Below, in pieces: positions 43,251 through 53,163 of a stretch of DNA of 64,000 bases. The notes beneath the pieces are model-generated. The model was not told where the DNA came from and made no database searches. It saw nothing but the letters and a program-made list of their open reading frames with translations. The translations under genes and the position numbers were made by a program. The stretch comes from Xenopus tropicalis (taxonomy: Eukaryota; Chordata; Amphibia; Anura; Pipidae), in NCBI RefSeq assembly GCF_000004195.4, contig NC_030679.2, positions 15,618,712 to 15,682,711 of the forward strand, written 5' to 3'. Each line of letters starts with the position of its first letter. Positions within the stretch are counted from its first letter, which is position 1.

Positions 43251-43370
43251 ACTCCCTGAGTTTATAACTCCACTTACAGAGTCCCCACTAACTCCCTGAG
43301 TTTATAACTCCACTTACAGAGTCCCCACTAACTCCCTGAGTTTATAACTCCACTTACAGAGTCCCCACTT
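43251..43370. repeat. Three 40-bp tandem units in the CR1 5' UTR
   Basis: Units at 43251-43290, 43291-43330 and 43331-43370: ACTCCCTGAGTTTATAACTC, then CACTTACAGAGTCCCCACTA. Nearly identical. A partial related ACTCCCTTAGTGTTTA lies just inside. Confidence 0.95.
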
Positions 43371-43699
43371 AAAGAGCAATCACTTACAGAGCACCTACCA
43401 CCAGAGCAAGCTCCACTGGAGTGCCTGTGGTTCTATTTATGCAGTCTGTAAAGGTGAACTAATCAAACCCCACCCTCCTCAAGCTGAGGGTAATTACAAG
43501 GGAATGTAACCTGCTGTAAGCCTATGGATCCCACAAACTTTGTAAATTAGCTCCAAAAACAACAATTACTTATGAAAAAAAATAAATAAAACCCAACAGT
43601 AAAAAAACACAATGGTTTTGATAAAGTTAGTAAAGAATACTTATCCCTTTTCAGTTGAAATGAAAGCAAGTTGATTCAACCAGCCACCAGCCTGTTAGT

Positions 43700-43882
43700 A
43701 AGCCGATAACATGTAGCCGATATCCGCCGAAGATACGAAGTCTCGTGTTTTTTGGCAGATATCGGCTACATGTGCCTGCACCCAAGCGTATTCCATTCAT
43801 TCAAATGCAGGCTCAAGGTATTCTCGGCGGTATATCGTATTTTGGCTTGCTGAGAATAGGTCGTGTGGCACCAGCCTAAAAG
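43700..43882. mobile_element. MITE, GGCACCAGCCTAAAA end
   Basis: Right end CGTGTGGCACCAGCCTAAAA is the inverse of the 7308 type. Internal stems: ATGTAGCCGATATCCGCC with GGCAGATATCGGCTACAT, and TTCTCGGCGG. Confidence 0.65.
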
Positions 43883-44449
43883 GGCAATTTTTACCTTTTT
43901 CAGCAAAACTGTAATAACACATAAACAGGACCCCAAAACCCCCAGAAATGTGTTCAAACTTTAAATAAGTATTTAGGGGATGTGGTTGCAAAAAAATAAA
44001 TGTGGTAAAAAAAATTCACCGCACTGCCCGCGCCATTTATTTTTGTCCCTCTTTTCAATTTCAACGGTATGGTAATATTCCCACCCCGCCTAAGCTGTCA
44101 ATGGTACGCTTGCCTATACGAAGGTGAATATGAAGAGAGCCACAAAAGTTGACCATTGGCACAACCTACTCATTTTCCCACATATACCCAGTCAAGGCAA
44201 CCAAAGGGGGTATAACTGAAGGGGACCCCTGATATTTTGTTTAGTTTTGTATGACAGAAAGGACTTGTAACGGGCAAAGAAAAATTATACTGATTCTGAC
44301 CCATTACTCAGCATAAAATAACTAGTGGTACCTAGCTGGCTATAGCCCACTGCTTCTTTGACTGGTAATGTACCTCAATGTCATGCACCATAAACCAACA
44401 TGGCGTCCTCTAAACTATTTATGCCTTATATGCAAACTAAATCGGTAAC

Positions 44450-44720
44450 ATGTCATAAAGCAACTCTGTTGGTAAACTTAGTAGCGAAAAAGCAGTGAGC
44501 TTTCACTGACGCCGAGCTCAAGATCAATCGGCGAATTGCGATACCCATACAAGACCGGGCGCGGACATGTTTATTTCGGGATTTAGAAAGAGCGAAGAAC
44601 AAACCTGCCCTTAGAATGGATGGCCGCCCGAAGATTCCCTCATTACCAAATCCATCCAATTGCGCTCCTACTATTGGTTACGTAACGCGTTTTAATAGCT
44701 GATAGGCTGAGTCGCACCAC
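44450..44720 (-). promoter_or_regulatory. CpG-rich segment, possible MTERF2 promoter/first exon
   Basis: Denser in CpG than anything around it (GACGCCGAGC, AATCGGCGAATTGCG, ACCGGGCGCGGACATG, GGCCGCCCGAAG, TACGTAACGCG). Minus-strand CCAAT boxes at 44672 (ACCAATAG) and 44642-44662 (CCAAATCC-like). It lies 9 kb upstream of the MTERF2 coding exon, whose 3' splice site requires an upstream exon. No clear donor site was fixed; assignment is inference. Confidence 0.35.
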
Positions 44721-44759
44721 ATGATTCTGCTGTTTCAATGGGGTTTAGTTAAACTGTGA

Positions 44760-45169
44760 ATAAAGTTACAGAATATGAAGTAATTACAGTTTGTGGGTTA
44801 TTTTCCTGCGGTGGGAGGGAAAACTATACATATATATTCTCAAACCAATGTGTCAGCCTTCCTTTACTGTAGAAATGTTTTTACCAACCCAAGTACCCAA
44901 CTTAAACAAGGCATGGAGGTCGCCTAAATAGATATCTCGCTAAACATGGAACGGTGCAGAGGTTGTGTTTAGTAAAGAAGGGTGAAAGCAGAGAATTTGT
45001 TATGGCAGTACTGCACTTGAATCTGTTGAGACTTGCTCCCTATATGTGGAAGTACATGTGTGCACCTTTTATAAATTTGAAGTTTTTTGAAAAAAATATC
45101 AGCGTACCTATATTTAGGAATTTTAGGTACTTAGTGATGTAATTTGTGACTCACTGTGTGTTACAAAAA
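44760..45169. other. No gene or clear repeat recognised
   Basis: AT-rich, short frames only. Confidence 0.4.
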
Positions 45170-45495
45170 ATAATGAACCCCTTGTAAGTTATAAGGAAAT
45201 TATAGGTCACCTCGGAGTTCCATGACGTGAACTTGGCCTTACATTATCCCTTATAACAAATGAGTGATACTCAGTTCCTTGTATAATTCACCCTGCAGCC
45301 TTGTGCCTTTATATGGTCACAAAACCTCTCAGTGACATCTAATATCCTTATAAATTACATTAGGGGGTACATTATACTTTATAATACATGAGTGATACTC
45401 AGAGTTCCCTCTATAACTCAGACTGCAGCCTTGTGCCTTTATATGATCACATAACTCCTCAGTAACTTCTAATATCCTTATCATTTACAGTAGGG
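45170..45495. repeat. ~127-bp tandem repeat, 2.5 copies
   Basis: GAGTGATACTCAG recurs at 45262 and 45390, each followed by TTCCYTGTATAAYTCA, CCTGCAGCCTTGTGCC and TATGGTCAC-type words. The same repeat begins at 63840 and runs off the window end. Confidence 0.85.
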
Positions 45496-45529
45496 GTATA
45501 ATTAATTCAAATAAATACAAAGTACAATA

Positions 45530-45625
45530 ATAGATACAAAGTAGCTAAGTGTCCAAGAGACAAGAGGATGGAGGCCCCTACCCTGTAGAGCTTACAGTCT
45601 AAATGGGAGGGTAACCTACACACAC
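45530..45625 (-). mobile_element. L2 3' UTR fragment
   Basis: AGAGGATGGAGGCCCCTACC, GTAGAGCTTACAGTCTAAAT and GGGAGGGTAACC match the L2 tail at 58600-58660. Confidence 0.65.
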
Positions 45626-46094
45626 AATTAGGATGTTTGTGACATCTGAATAAAATTTAATTAAGTGTGATTAATTATAAACATGATACAATGTATCATA
45701 AGATTAATGAAACATAAAACTTATTAATCCGTTCATGAACTGAAGGAAATGTTAAGTTTACAAGTAATGAAATGCAAAGTAGGAAAGAGGAGACAAGAGC
45801 AGGTGTAGAGCCCTGTGATACTAACGTATGTCAGATTTCTCTTTAGGGGAGCTTTAGGGGAAGACATAAGAACACCCAGAGCTACTGTTATACGCAGCTC
45901 CTTCGTTTTCTTATCTTGGGAAAGAAACTTTTCTAATAGACACTGCATAGCATTATAAGGTAAAGTAAAGCAGAATGAAACAACAATTGGATCTAGGGAT
46001 GAGCTGTCTAAAACAAATCTGACAAAAGTCAGAATATGAATGGCTGGTGTTGTAGCATGGCAGTACTAACATAATAACACTAGGAACAAACTTT

Positions 46095-46097
<3 letters not shown>

Positions 46098-46150
<53 letters not shown>
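46098..46150. repeat. (TA)n microsatellite
   Basis: About 26 uninterrupted TA dinucleotides. Confidence 0.98.
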
Positions 46151-46152
<2 letters not shown>

Positions 46153-46492
46153 CTGGTGCCTTGATGCACATTTCACATTTGCCTATCGAAAAATGGGTCA
46201 TATCGGTGTTAATGTATTTAATAATTCACAACCAATTAAAGGTGTCACACAATACAACTGATTTAGGGAAGGCAAAATGTATGTAGATATAAGGAATACT
46301 GTACAGAAAGGTTAGGCAGAATCAGAGAACCAAACTAGGTGTAGATGAAGAGGTACGTGCCCTGTGCCTCTCCCTTTGTCGTGCCCTAGGCACTTGCCTC
46401 TTCTGCCTACCCTTTAGTTCTGGTCCTGCTAATTTAGATTTAACAGTGACAAGGTTTTTGTGGCTTGGAATTTTTTTAAATGAAACAGTTGA

Positions 46493-46623
46493 TACAGGTA
46501 TAGGGTTAACTCCAAATAAGCTCTGAAATACAAGAATACCTTTTTCTGTATTTCCCTGTTTTTAATGATGTTCCCTGTAAACCCCAGGTCCCAAGTATTC
46601 CTGATAAATCGCCCATACCTGTA
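46493..46623. mobile_element. TACAGGTATAGG repeat, short two-ended copy
   Basis: Ends TACAGGTATAGGG and GCCCATACCTGTA with TA at each edge, and the internal phrase AACCCCAGGTCCC. The TA target suggests a Tc1/mariner-like MITE; length is only ~131 bp because the centre is deleted. Confidence 0.75.
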
Positions 46624-49600
46624 GGAGTGTTATTTTTCTCAGGGGAGCCAAATTATCTTGCAAAATCAGCTTTGTGACACAAAAACTGGCTTGGAACTAC
46701 TTATTTGTCTTGTTTTAATCTGTATAATTAAATTGTAGAAAAACATTATATAGGGGGATTTTGAGAGTACCAACACATAGGATAAAATCCCTACTGTAAA
46801 GGCTTTATAAAAAATTGGTTTGATCTATTTTGACCTTGAGCATATTGACAGCCCTTCTATGTAGGGATACTTGTGAGGGGTGTGCAATGTTGAATGGAGT
46901 ACAATGTCACCAAAACAAGGTATAAAATGTACTTTAGAGATACTGTTGGCTGTGCAATACACTGCATGCCACTTTATGTTTCTATGTACTAAAGGGATGC
47001 TGGATGATATGTAAAGTGAGTACTGCAATGGCAATGTGGTAACAATGGTGCAGTAACAAATAGCAACCTATCAGCAGTTAGTTTTTGATAAATCTGCTGC
47101 TGATAGAATTATAAGCAAACCTGCAAGCATCCTGCAACGTTGCCAAATGTAACTTAAAGGAAGAGTTTGCATTTTACAGGTATGGTCACTGCTTGGTGGG
47201 GGTTAAAGGATGGCAATGGTAGATGGTGTAGATGGGGGATACTAAAGTCCAAAGCATAATGTATGTGCAAAGAAAAGGATAAGGGTGGGGTCATATATGT
47301 AACATAGCCACTGTTAGCCTTTCCTTTGCTTAAACTTGGGCTCCCGAGGTCCAAGCCTGGCCCATATTGGAAATCTGTGGATTCTGGCAAGTGCCAGAGG
47401 GGCTGCTGTAATATGCCACAGACAGCCACTATTTAAGCCTCTGTGTACTGGAAATGTCAGGGCCTATGTGGACCTAATCCAAGTCAACAATATAACTTTA
47501 ATCATGCTATTCTATAGGGCTCTTTTTTTACCACAGCCACAACTTAAGGTACTTGCATCCAGAGACGATTTTTGTGCTTCCCTTTAGTTGTGCTTGGCCC
47601 CCGCATGCCTTTCCACTTTCTGTTTCAAATTCTTCAGAAGGTCACTTACTGATGCAAGGGTACCCTGGAGCTAAGGCACCTTTAAACTGAAGGTTATTCC
47701 AGGGTTCCCTCTGCGGGCTGTGTCAGTAGACTTCATCTTGACACATCAGACACAATTGTAGCAAAGGCAGCTCTGTGCTAACACTGGAGTTGTGGGTATA
47801 AACAATGCATTGTGGGTAAAAAAATCTGTTGAATTGCATCCAAAACACCACTTTGCATACCACATGTAGTTATAAATAACATTTCATGCCTCTCTCTGTA
47901 GTCCTTAGCCTTTCAAATAAGTAGATCAAAGTCATTCTCCATTAGTGCAGGACAATCATGATATATATCTCCATCTCCAACACAACCAGCTCTAGAAGTT
48001 GATTGATAGACTTACGCCTAAACACCATTTTAGCAATAAATTAATTTGCAGGATCATCAACTTTATCTGGACCTCCAAGCAAATTCAAAGATTTTTCTGC
48101 GAAATTGAAGTATTTTCTCAAATATTCTTCCAAGGTGATTTCATCCTTTGGCATTGCAATTCCTCACAACATGCCACCCGTTAACATATTTCTCATATTC
48201 TGCTCTGATGGGTTTCCAAGATGATTTTGATTTGTAGTTATTTTATCCATAAGATTTTTTATTACATTTTTATTTTATTTTTTTTACTACAGCAGCAGCA
48301 AAATGCTGCAGGGGGTCTACTGAAATGGTGGCTTATGAATAAAACATGTCCATACAATGACAGTTACCCATATTGCATGAATGGCGGAGTGGAAATATAG
48401 TTCTTAGTCCCACTGCTGTAATTGATTTCTGGCAGGGTTCATAAATAATGCACTGCAGTGAAGTGACAATTGTTATCATTGCTGAGTGTTGGGGGGGCAA
48501 TCGAATTCCAGCAAACCAAGAGCCATAATTACTTGTTTCATTCCCTGTGATAGGGAATAACATCCTTACACTGTCGTCTATGAATTAAACAGACATATGC
48601 TAAATTTCTAGGATATGGAATGCTAATTTATGGGCTACAGAAAGGGGGAATTCTATGTCAGTCCAAGGCAGCAATCCATAATTTCTGGAAGGTACAGTGG
48701 AGAGCTGAAACAAGTTTTTCCAAGCAGCATCGCACACTTAATTATTTTGGGACTGACTATAGGGAGTTAAACCCTTCCACCCCCTGTGAATCAGTCCATT
48801 ATGATGGATTTAAAATGATATTTATCTGTTGTAGTGCTTACCTAATTTCTACAATATTCATACATTTTTTTCAAGCCTCTGTTGACAACAGTTTGATTGG
48901 GGCAAAACAACATTACAGATATACAGTATATATAAAGCCATTGTTGCCCTGCTAAAGGTAGAGTAGTACCTAGACAGTAATCGGTATACACCCAAAATGT
49001 AATCCTCAGGCTGGGCCCCCATACCCTGCTCTGAGCTACCCTAAGGAGGAGCTACTTTATTGGAGGTACACTGGCCAACTATGCACAGTATGTGGCCAGT
49101 CAGCCTACAGGCCAAACAGATGAAAAACATACAAGGTATAGCTGGCTTTCTATTGCTCCATTCCTTTAGGCCAACAGCCTGAATCAGAGGAGCAAGAAGC
49201 TACGTGTCCTCTTCACTTCTTCATCTGCAGATGTACCATACACTGGCACATATTGTCCATATCTAGGCTAGATATACATTTTATTTCTTGTCCTACACAG
49301 GCTAGTCTCACATATTGAGAACCTCATTATCTTCACACCCTACTGTCAATCTCAGCTACATGTAAATACCTTATCACAAAAGAATGGATTGTGGTAGCAT
49401 TACTTGCTAGGGTTAATGGTCTGATAACATCTAGATGCATAGTCTAGCATCAATAAGCACAATATAATTTTATACCTTTGCACAGTTATTTTTTCTAGCT
49501 TCCTTGATGCTGCACTTAGTGCCTGGTATGCTGTTACAGGATAACTCTTTGAGTCATGAGTTTTTTGGGTTGGGTTTGATTTGTTAAGGTTTGATTTAAG

Positions 49601-50485
49601 CTGCTCTAGGATGTATATGGTTTCAAGTTGAAGACCTGCCCATCCAATATCTAGCCAAAATTCAGTCACATTTGTTGAGGACCATATTGTTCCATTCATG
49701 TGTTTCTCTCCCAACAGGTTTCCATAGGATCCTATTATCATTCGATCATTGGCTCGGCAGCCAAATAAATGAATCAGCCTGATATGACAGACCTTGTAGG
49801 TGACCAAGTCAAGTAAAAATCTTCATTTTGTCTTCTCTGCAAACGAGGGGATCATCTGGTTTAAGGCAAGCTTTATTTATTCAGTGTTCTTTCAGAACGT
49901 CTAACGCATGGCTTTGTAGTTTGAAATATTAAATTCAGAGATTTCTGAGTAATTTATCATGAATTACTAAGAACCTATCTAGTAATTCAATATTGAAAAC
50001 AAAATGATCAGCTGCTGAGACAAGTCATCTGGCTTCGCCTTTGGGCACATACCAAATTAAAATTTTAGTCGGCTTCAAAGACACCCTGTCATTTTATATC
50101 AACTTTTCTTTAAAGAGAAATTGATTAAAAACAACCCCCATGATAACTTCTTATATAAGGCATTTGAAGGAATTCACAGACAGATAATATGCGTATCTGC
50201 TGCTTTCAAAGGTAAATAATTTATACTGATCAAATAGCTATATCCTAGAATATACACAACTGCATCCATACTAAATACTTTTAATAATAAAATCTTTTTA
50301 AGGTAGGAAAAAGCCATGGGCAACTGGAGCACAGAAAAGAGGGATTGTGAACAGGTTTTGCTATGAACCGGGTCTTGTATGTGTGGTGTGGCCTGTGCCT
50401 GGTTTGTAAATGCTACATGGAAATGAATATTGTGATTGTTTAGACTGGTGGTCTGAATAAGGTGGCCACCTGCCATGGAACTGCA
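46624..50485. other. No gene recognised
   Basis: Contains several short frames, the longest 135 residues at 49400-49807 (minus), without a recognisable domain or convincing splice context. A T2-like TTAAAGGAAGAG start at 47154 lacks a partner. Confidence 0.4.
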
Positions 50486-50740
50486 ATACAGGTATTGGAC
50501 CCGTTATCAAGAATGCTCGGTACCTGGGGCTTTGGATTTGGATCGCTATAAAAGGCTACTAAAAAATCATTTAAACATTAGCCAATAGGATTGTTTTGCT
50601 TCCAACAAGGATTAATTATATCAAATACCAGCTAGTTTCACTATTACAGAAAAAAATTCCAGTTATTTGCTTATAATGCAGACTATTGGAGGTGGCCTAA
50701 CTGTAATTTGGAACTTTCTGGATAACAGGTTTCCAAATTC
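50486..50740. mobile_element. TACAGGTATTGG repeat, decayed copy
   Basis: Left TACAGGTATTGGACCCGTTATC, internal AATAGGATTGTTTTGCTTCC-AACAAGGATTAATTA (inverse of the segment expanded at 12.4-13 kb) and TTTCTGGATAACAGGT. The right end is decayed. Confidence 0.65.
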
Positions 50741-52985
50741 AAAAACTACAAATAATGAAAAAAAAATTCTGATATCAAATTGTCTCAGAATATCACTCTT
50801 GGCATCATACTAAAAGCTCTAAAGAAAAAGGTCCAGAACTCCCCCCCCCCCACCCAAGGCTTCCACCAAATACTTACGGCTAAATCTGGTGGTGGATCTA
50901 AGGAAGGGGGGTACCTAGCTCTTATGAGATTGGAGCATCTGCCAGGTGGGTGGGCTGACATCTGGTGCCTGGGGCAGCACCAGACCTAAACACAGCCTTC
51001 AGGTCAGTTTAGCATGGAGCTAAGAATTAAACGAATCATATGCCATATGTCAGTTGATTACAGACTGACCACAGAACTTATTTCTAAAGTAATTCCTTCT
51101 TATACTACAGTCCCTACATTACATAGTTTATTTTATGCTTAAGAAGACTCCCAGCCAGGGAAAGCAACATGACAGCTCCCACTTGTTACCAAGAAAAGCA
51201 AATACATAGAGCAGAAATTTTTCATGAGCACAATAATATGTATTTTTAAGAGAATATAAATGGAAGCTAATACCTAATTAGAAATGTGGTCGATAGCAGT
51301 GCTCTAAAAACATGACAAAGAAAGAAACAATAACATTTGCTGTATTGTTTTACATTTGTGCCAGTGATTATTTTACGGCAAATAATCAATAATCTTTGTC
51401 TCCTGCCTGAAGTTATTTTTTGTTATAAAGAATAACTCCCCCTGTCTTCCAACTAAGCAGATTTCATCCTGATATTTTATCGAACGTCAGCCATTTTTAC
51501 AAGCCTATAATTTCTCCTAATGTACATGTAATTACGCCATCATAAATTTAGCAGGATGTCGGTATCCATCTAAGGTGCAGTTGTGCCCTCTGTGAATAAA
51601 TGATGCCTTGTTTAATTTTCATCCACTTAATCTCCACTTTTCAATATTGCTACACACCACACTGATTGAAATATTGCTCTGTCCCTGCTCCTTCTATTGC
51701 TAATGTCTTTAGTTAGGAAACTTGAAGAGAAAGTTTGAAAGGGAGGAAAAATCAAACCTCACCTGAGATATAATTTTATGAGTTTTAAAGAGCCTTACTG
51801 ACAAGGAGGTCTGGAGTCAAGCTTGAAAAGCCAACAGCTTGTAAATCCCTGCACCCGTTGGCTCTTAGACAGAAGAGTGGATGGCTAGCGGGGTGGGGGG
51901 CGCGGGGACGCGGCAGAGCCAGAGGGGTAAAGGGGCCGCTCGAGTTCGCTACTCTGCACCAGACCCATCCAAAGATTTTCTTGCAGGGGGGGGGGGCGCT
52001 GCTGGTTGTGCTTTAAATCATTAATCAGATATAGGAAAACATTGGTCTCACCAGCCCTTTATCTTAGTTACAAGAATATCTAGGGCACAAATACATGTTT
52101 ACCCCAAATCTCTCTTTAACTGACCTGTAAGCTGGACTTTTAGGTTCTAGGAGAACAAATAGGCATTATCCCAAAATCTCACCCTAACTGGCCTTCAGAT
52201 TGAACCCTTCCTCCCACTGCTCCAGTGTTTGACAACACTGCTTTAAAATGACTCCAAATTGAACTTTCCCTCTTCTTCTCCCAATGAGTGGAGTCTGCTT
52301 CTACCATCATCATAGTATTGCATCATAGTATATTCTCCTAGCCAAATAACACAAGCTTCTATACAGATCTTTAGAGCCCCCAACTGTCCAGCGTCCTGAA
52401 AACCTATCCACAGAATTGTTTGCCAAGTTTCCAGAATTGTCTTCCCAGGCTCCAAATTATTCCCACCTTTGTCCAAAATCTATTGTGACTTCTTTTCATG
52501 ATGTCCAAATCCTTGTCTGGCTATTTCCAAGTTATGCAGTCTACATCTGTTTTCTACCTTTAAGAAATTTGCATTTACCAGACTGATCCCCTGGTAAGTA
52601 AGTTTCTCCAACCCGAAGTCCCAGGGTAAATGCAATCTCCTGGGAGGTTCCTCATTTTTTATTCTTTGGGGTTTCAGGTTTCTACTGTTTATTTGACCAA
52701 GACCTTGTCTAATTTTGCCTGGGGCTTTCTCTGGCTCTTGCTGTTTTCCTGTGCAATCTACAACACAACTTATTAGATACTTGCATCATCCTACAGCAAA
52801 CAATAGGGCTACAGCATAAGGTTTACAGGACCTGCACAACTAGGTCCTCTTCTTGGAGCTGTGGTTGGACCACAGACAGGACAGAAACCAGTTTGCCCCC
52901 TTTATATGTGGTGTGGGAGGAGATAGCTATAAGCAACAACCACCATGGGCATATAGGCACTCAGGAAACTCAACAGGGGTCACAA
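50741..52985. other. No gene; possible conserved non-coding block
   Basis: 51340-51700 is free of repeats and rich in TAAT/ATTA words and an uninterrupted AT-rich composition; 51885-51960 is a small CpG-rich patch. Neither can be assigned. Confidence 0.3.
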
Positions 52986-53023
52986 AATGTTTTTAAAAGT
53001 AAAAAAGTCTTTATTCAAAGTTA

Positions 53024-53160
53024 CATTAAACATCTCCAAAGGCCCTAGGGGCACTCAGTCATTGGCCCAATCATCCTATGATTAAGGGCCCAGTCAGCCC
53101 ATGACTAAGTGCCCCTAGGGCATGAAACGCATAGGGCCTTTGGAGATGTTTTGACAGTTT
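53024..53160. repeat. Large hairpin beside the 142-bp array
   Basis: AACATCTCCAAAGGCCC pairs with GGGCCTTTGGAGATGTTTT, and CCCTAGGGGCACT with AGTGCCCCTAGGG. GCATGAAACGCATAGGGCC lies at the right arm. Confidence 0.75.
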
Positions 53161-53163
53161 ATT

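Larger units (their letters stand above)
39030..43450 (-). mobile_element. Nearly full-length CR1 LINE with both ORFs open
   Basis: From the element's 5' side: 5' UTR with 40-bp tandem units, ORF1 (322 residues), ORF2 (1007 residues) overlapping ORF1 by 13 nt, a short 3' UTR and a tail of ACATAGTT-type 8-bp repeats at 39038-39060. No stop or frameshift breaks either ORF. The exact 5' edge is uncertain (43440-43600). Confidence 0.9.
38662..44071. mobile_element. CATACC-ended transposon, second copy, filled by CR1
   Basis: Left end CATACCTCCTAACTGTCCCG with a GTTCGCGGTACAGTCCC hairpin as at 23151. The right end at 44020-44071, with GCCATTTATTTTTGTCCCTC and CAACGGTATG, matches 24660-24712. Flanking 7-mers are ATAATAT (38655-38661) and GTAATAT (44072-44078), 6 of 7 identical, supporting one element whose ends are now 5.4 kb apart because of the CR1 insertion. 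Confidence 0.6.
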
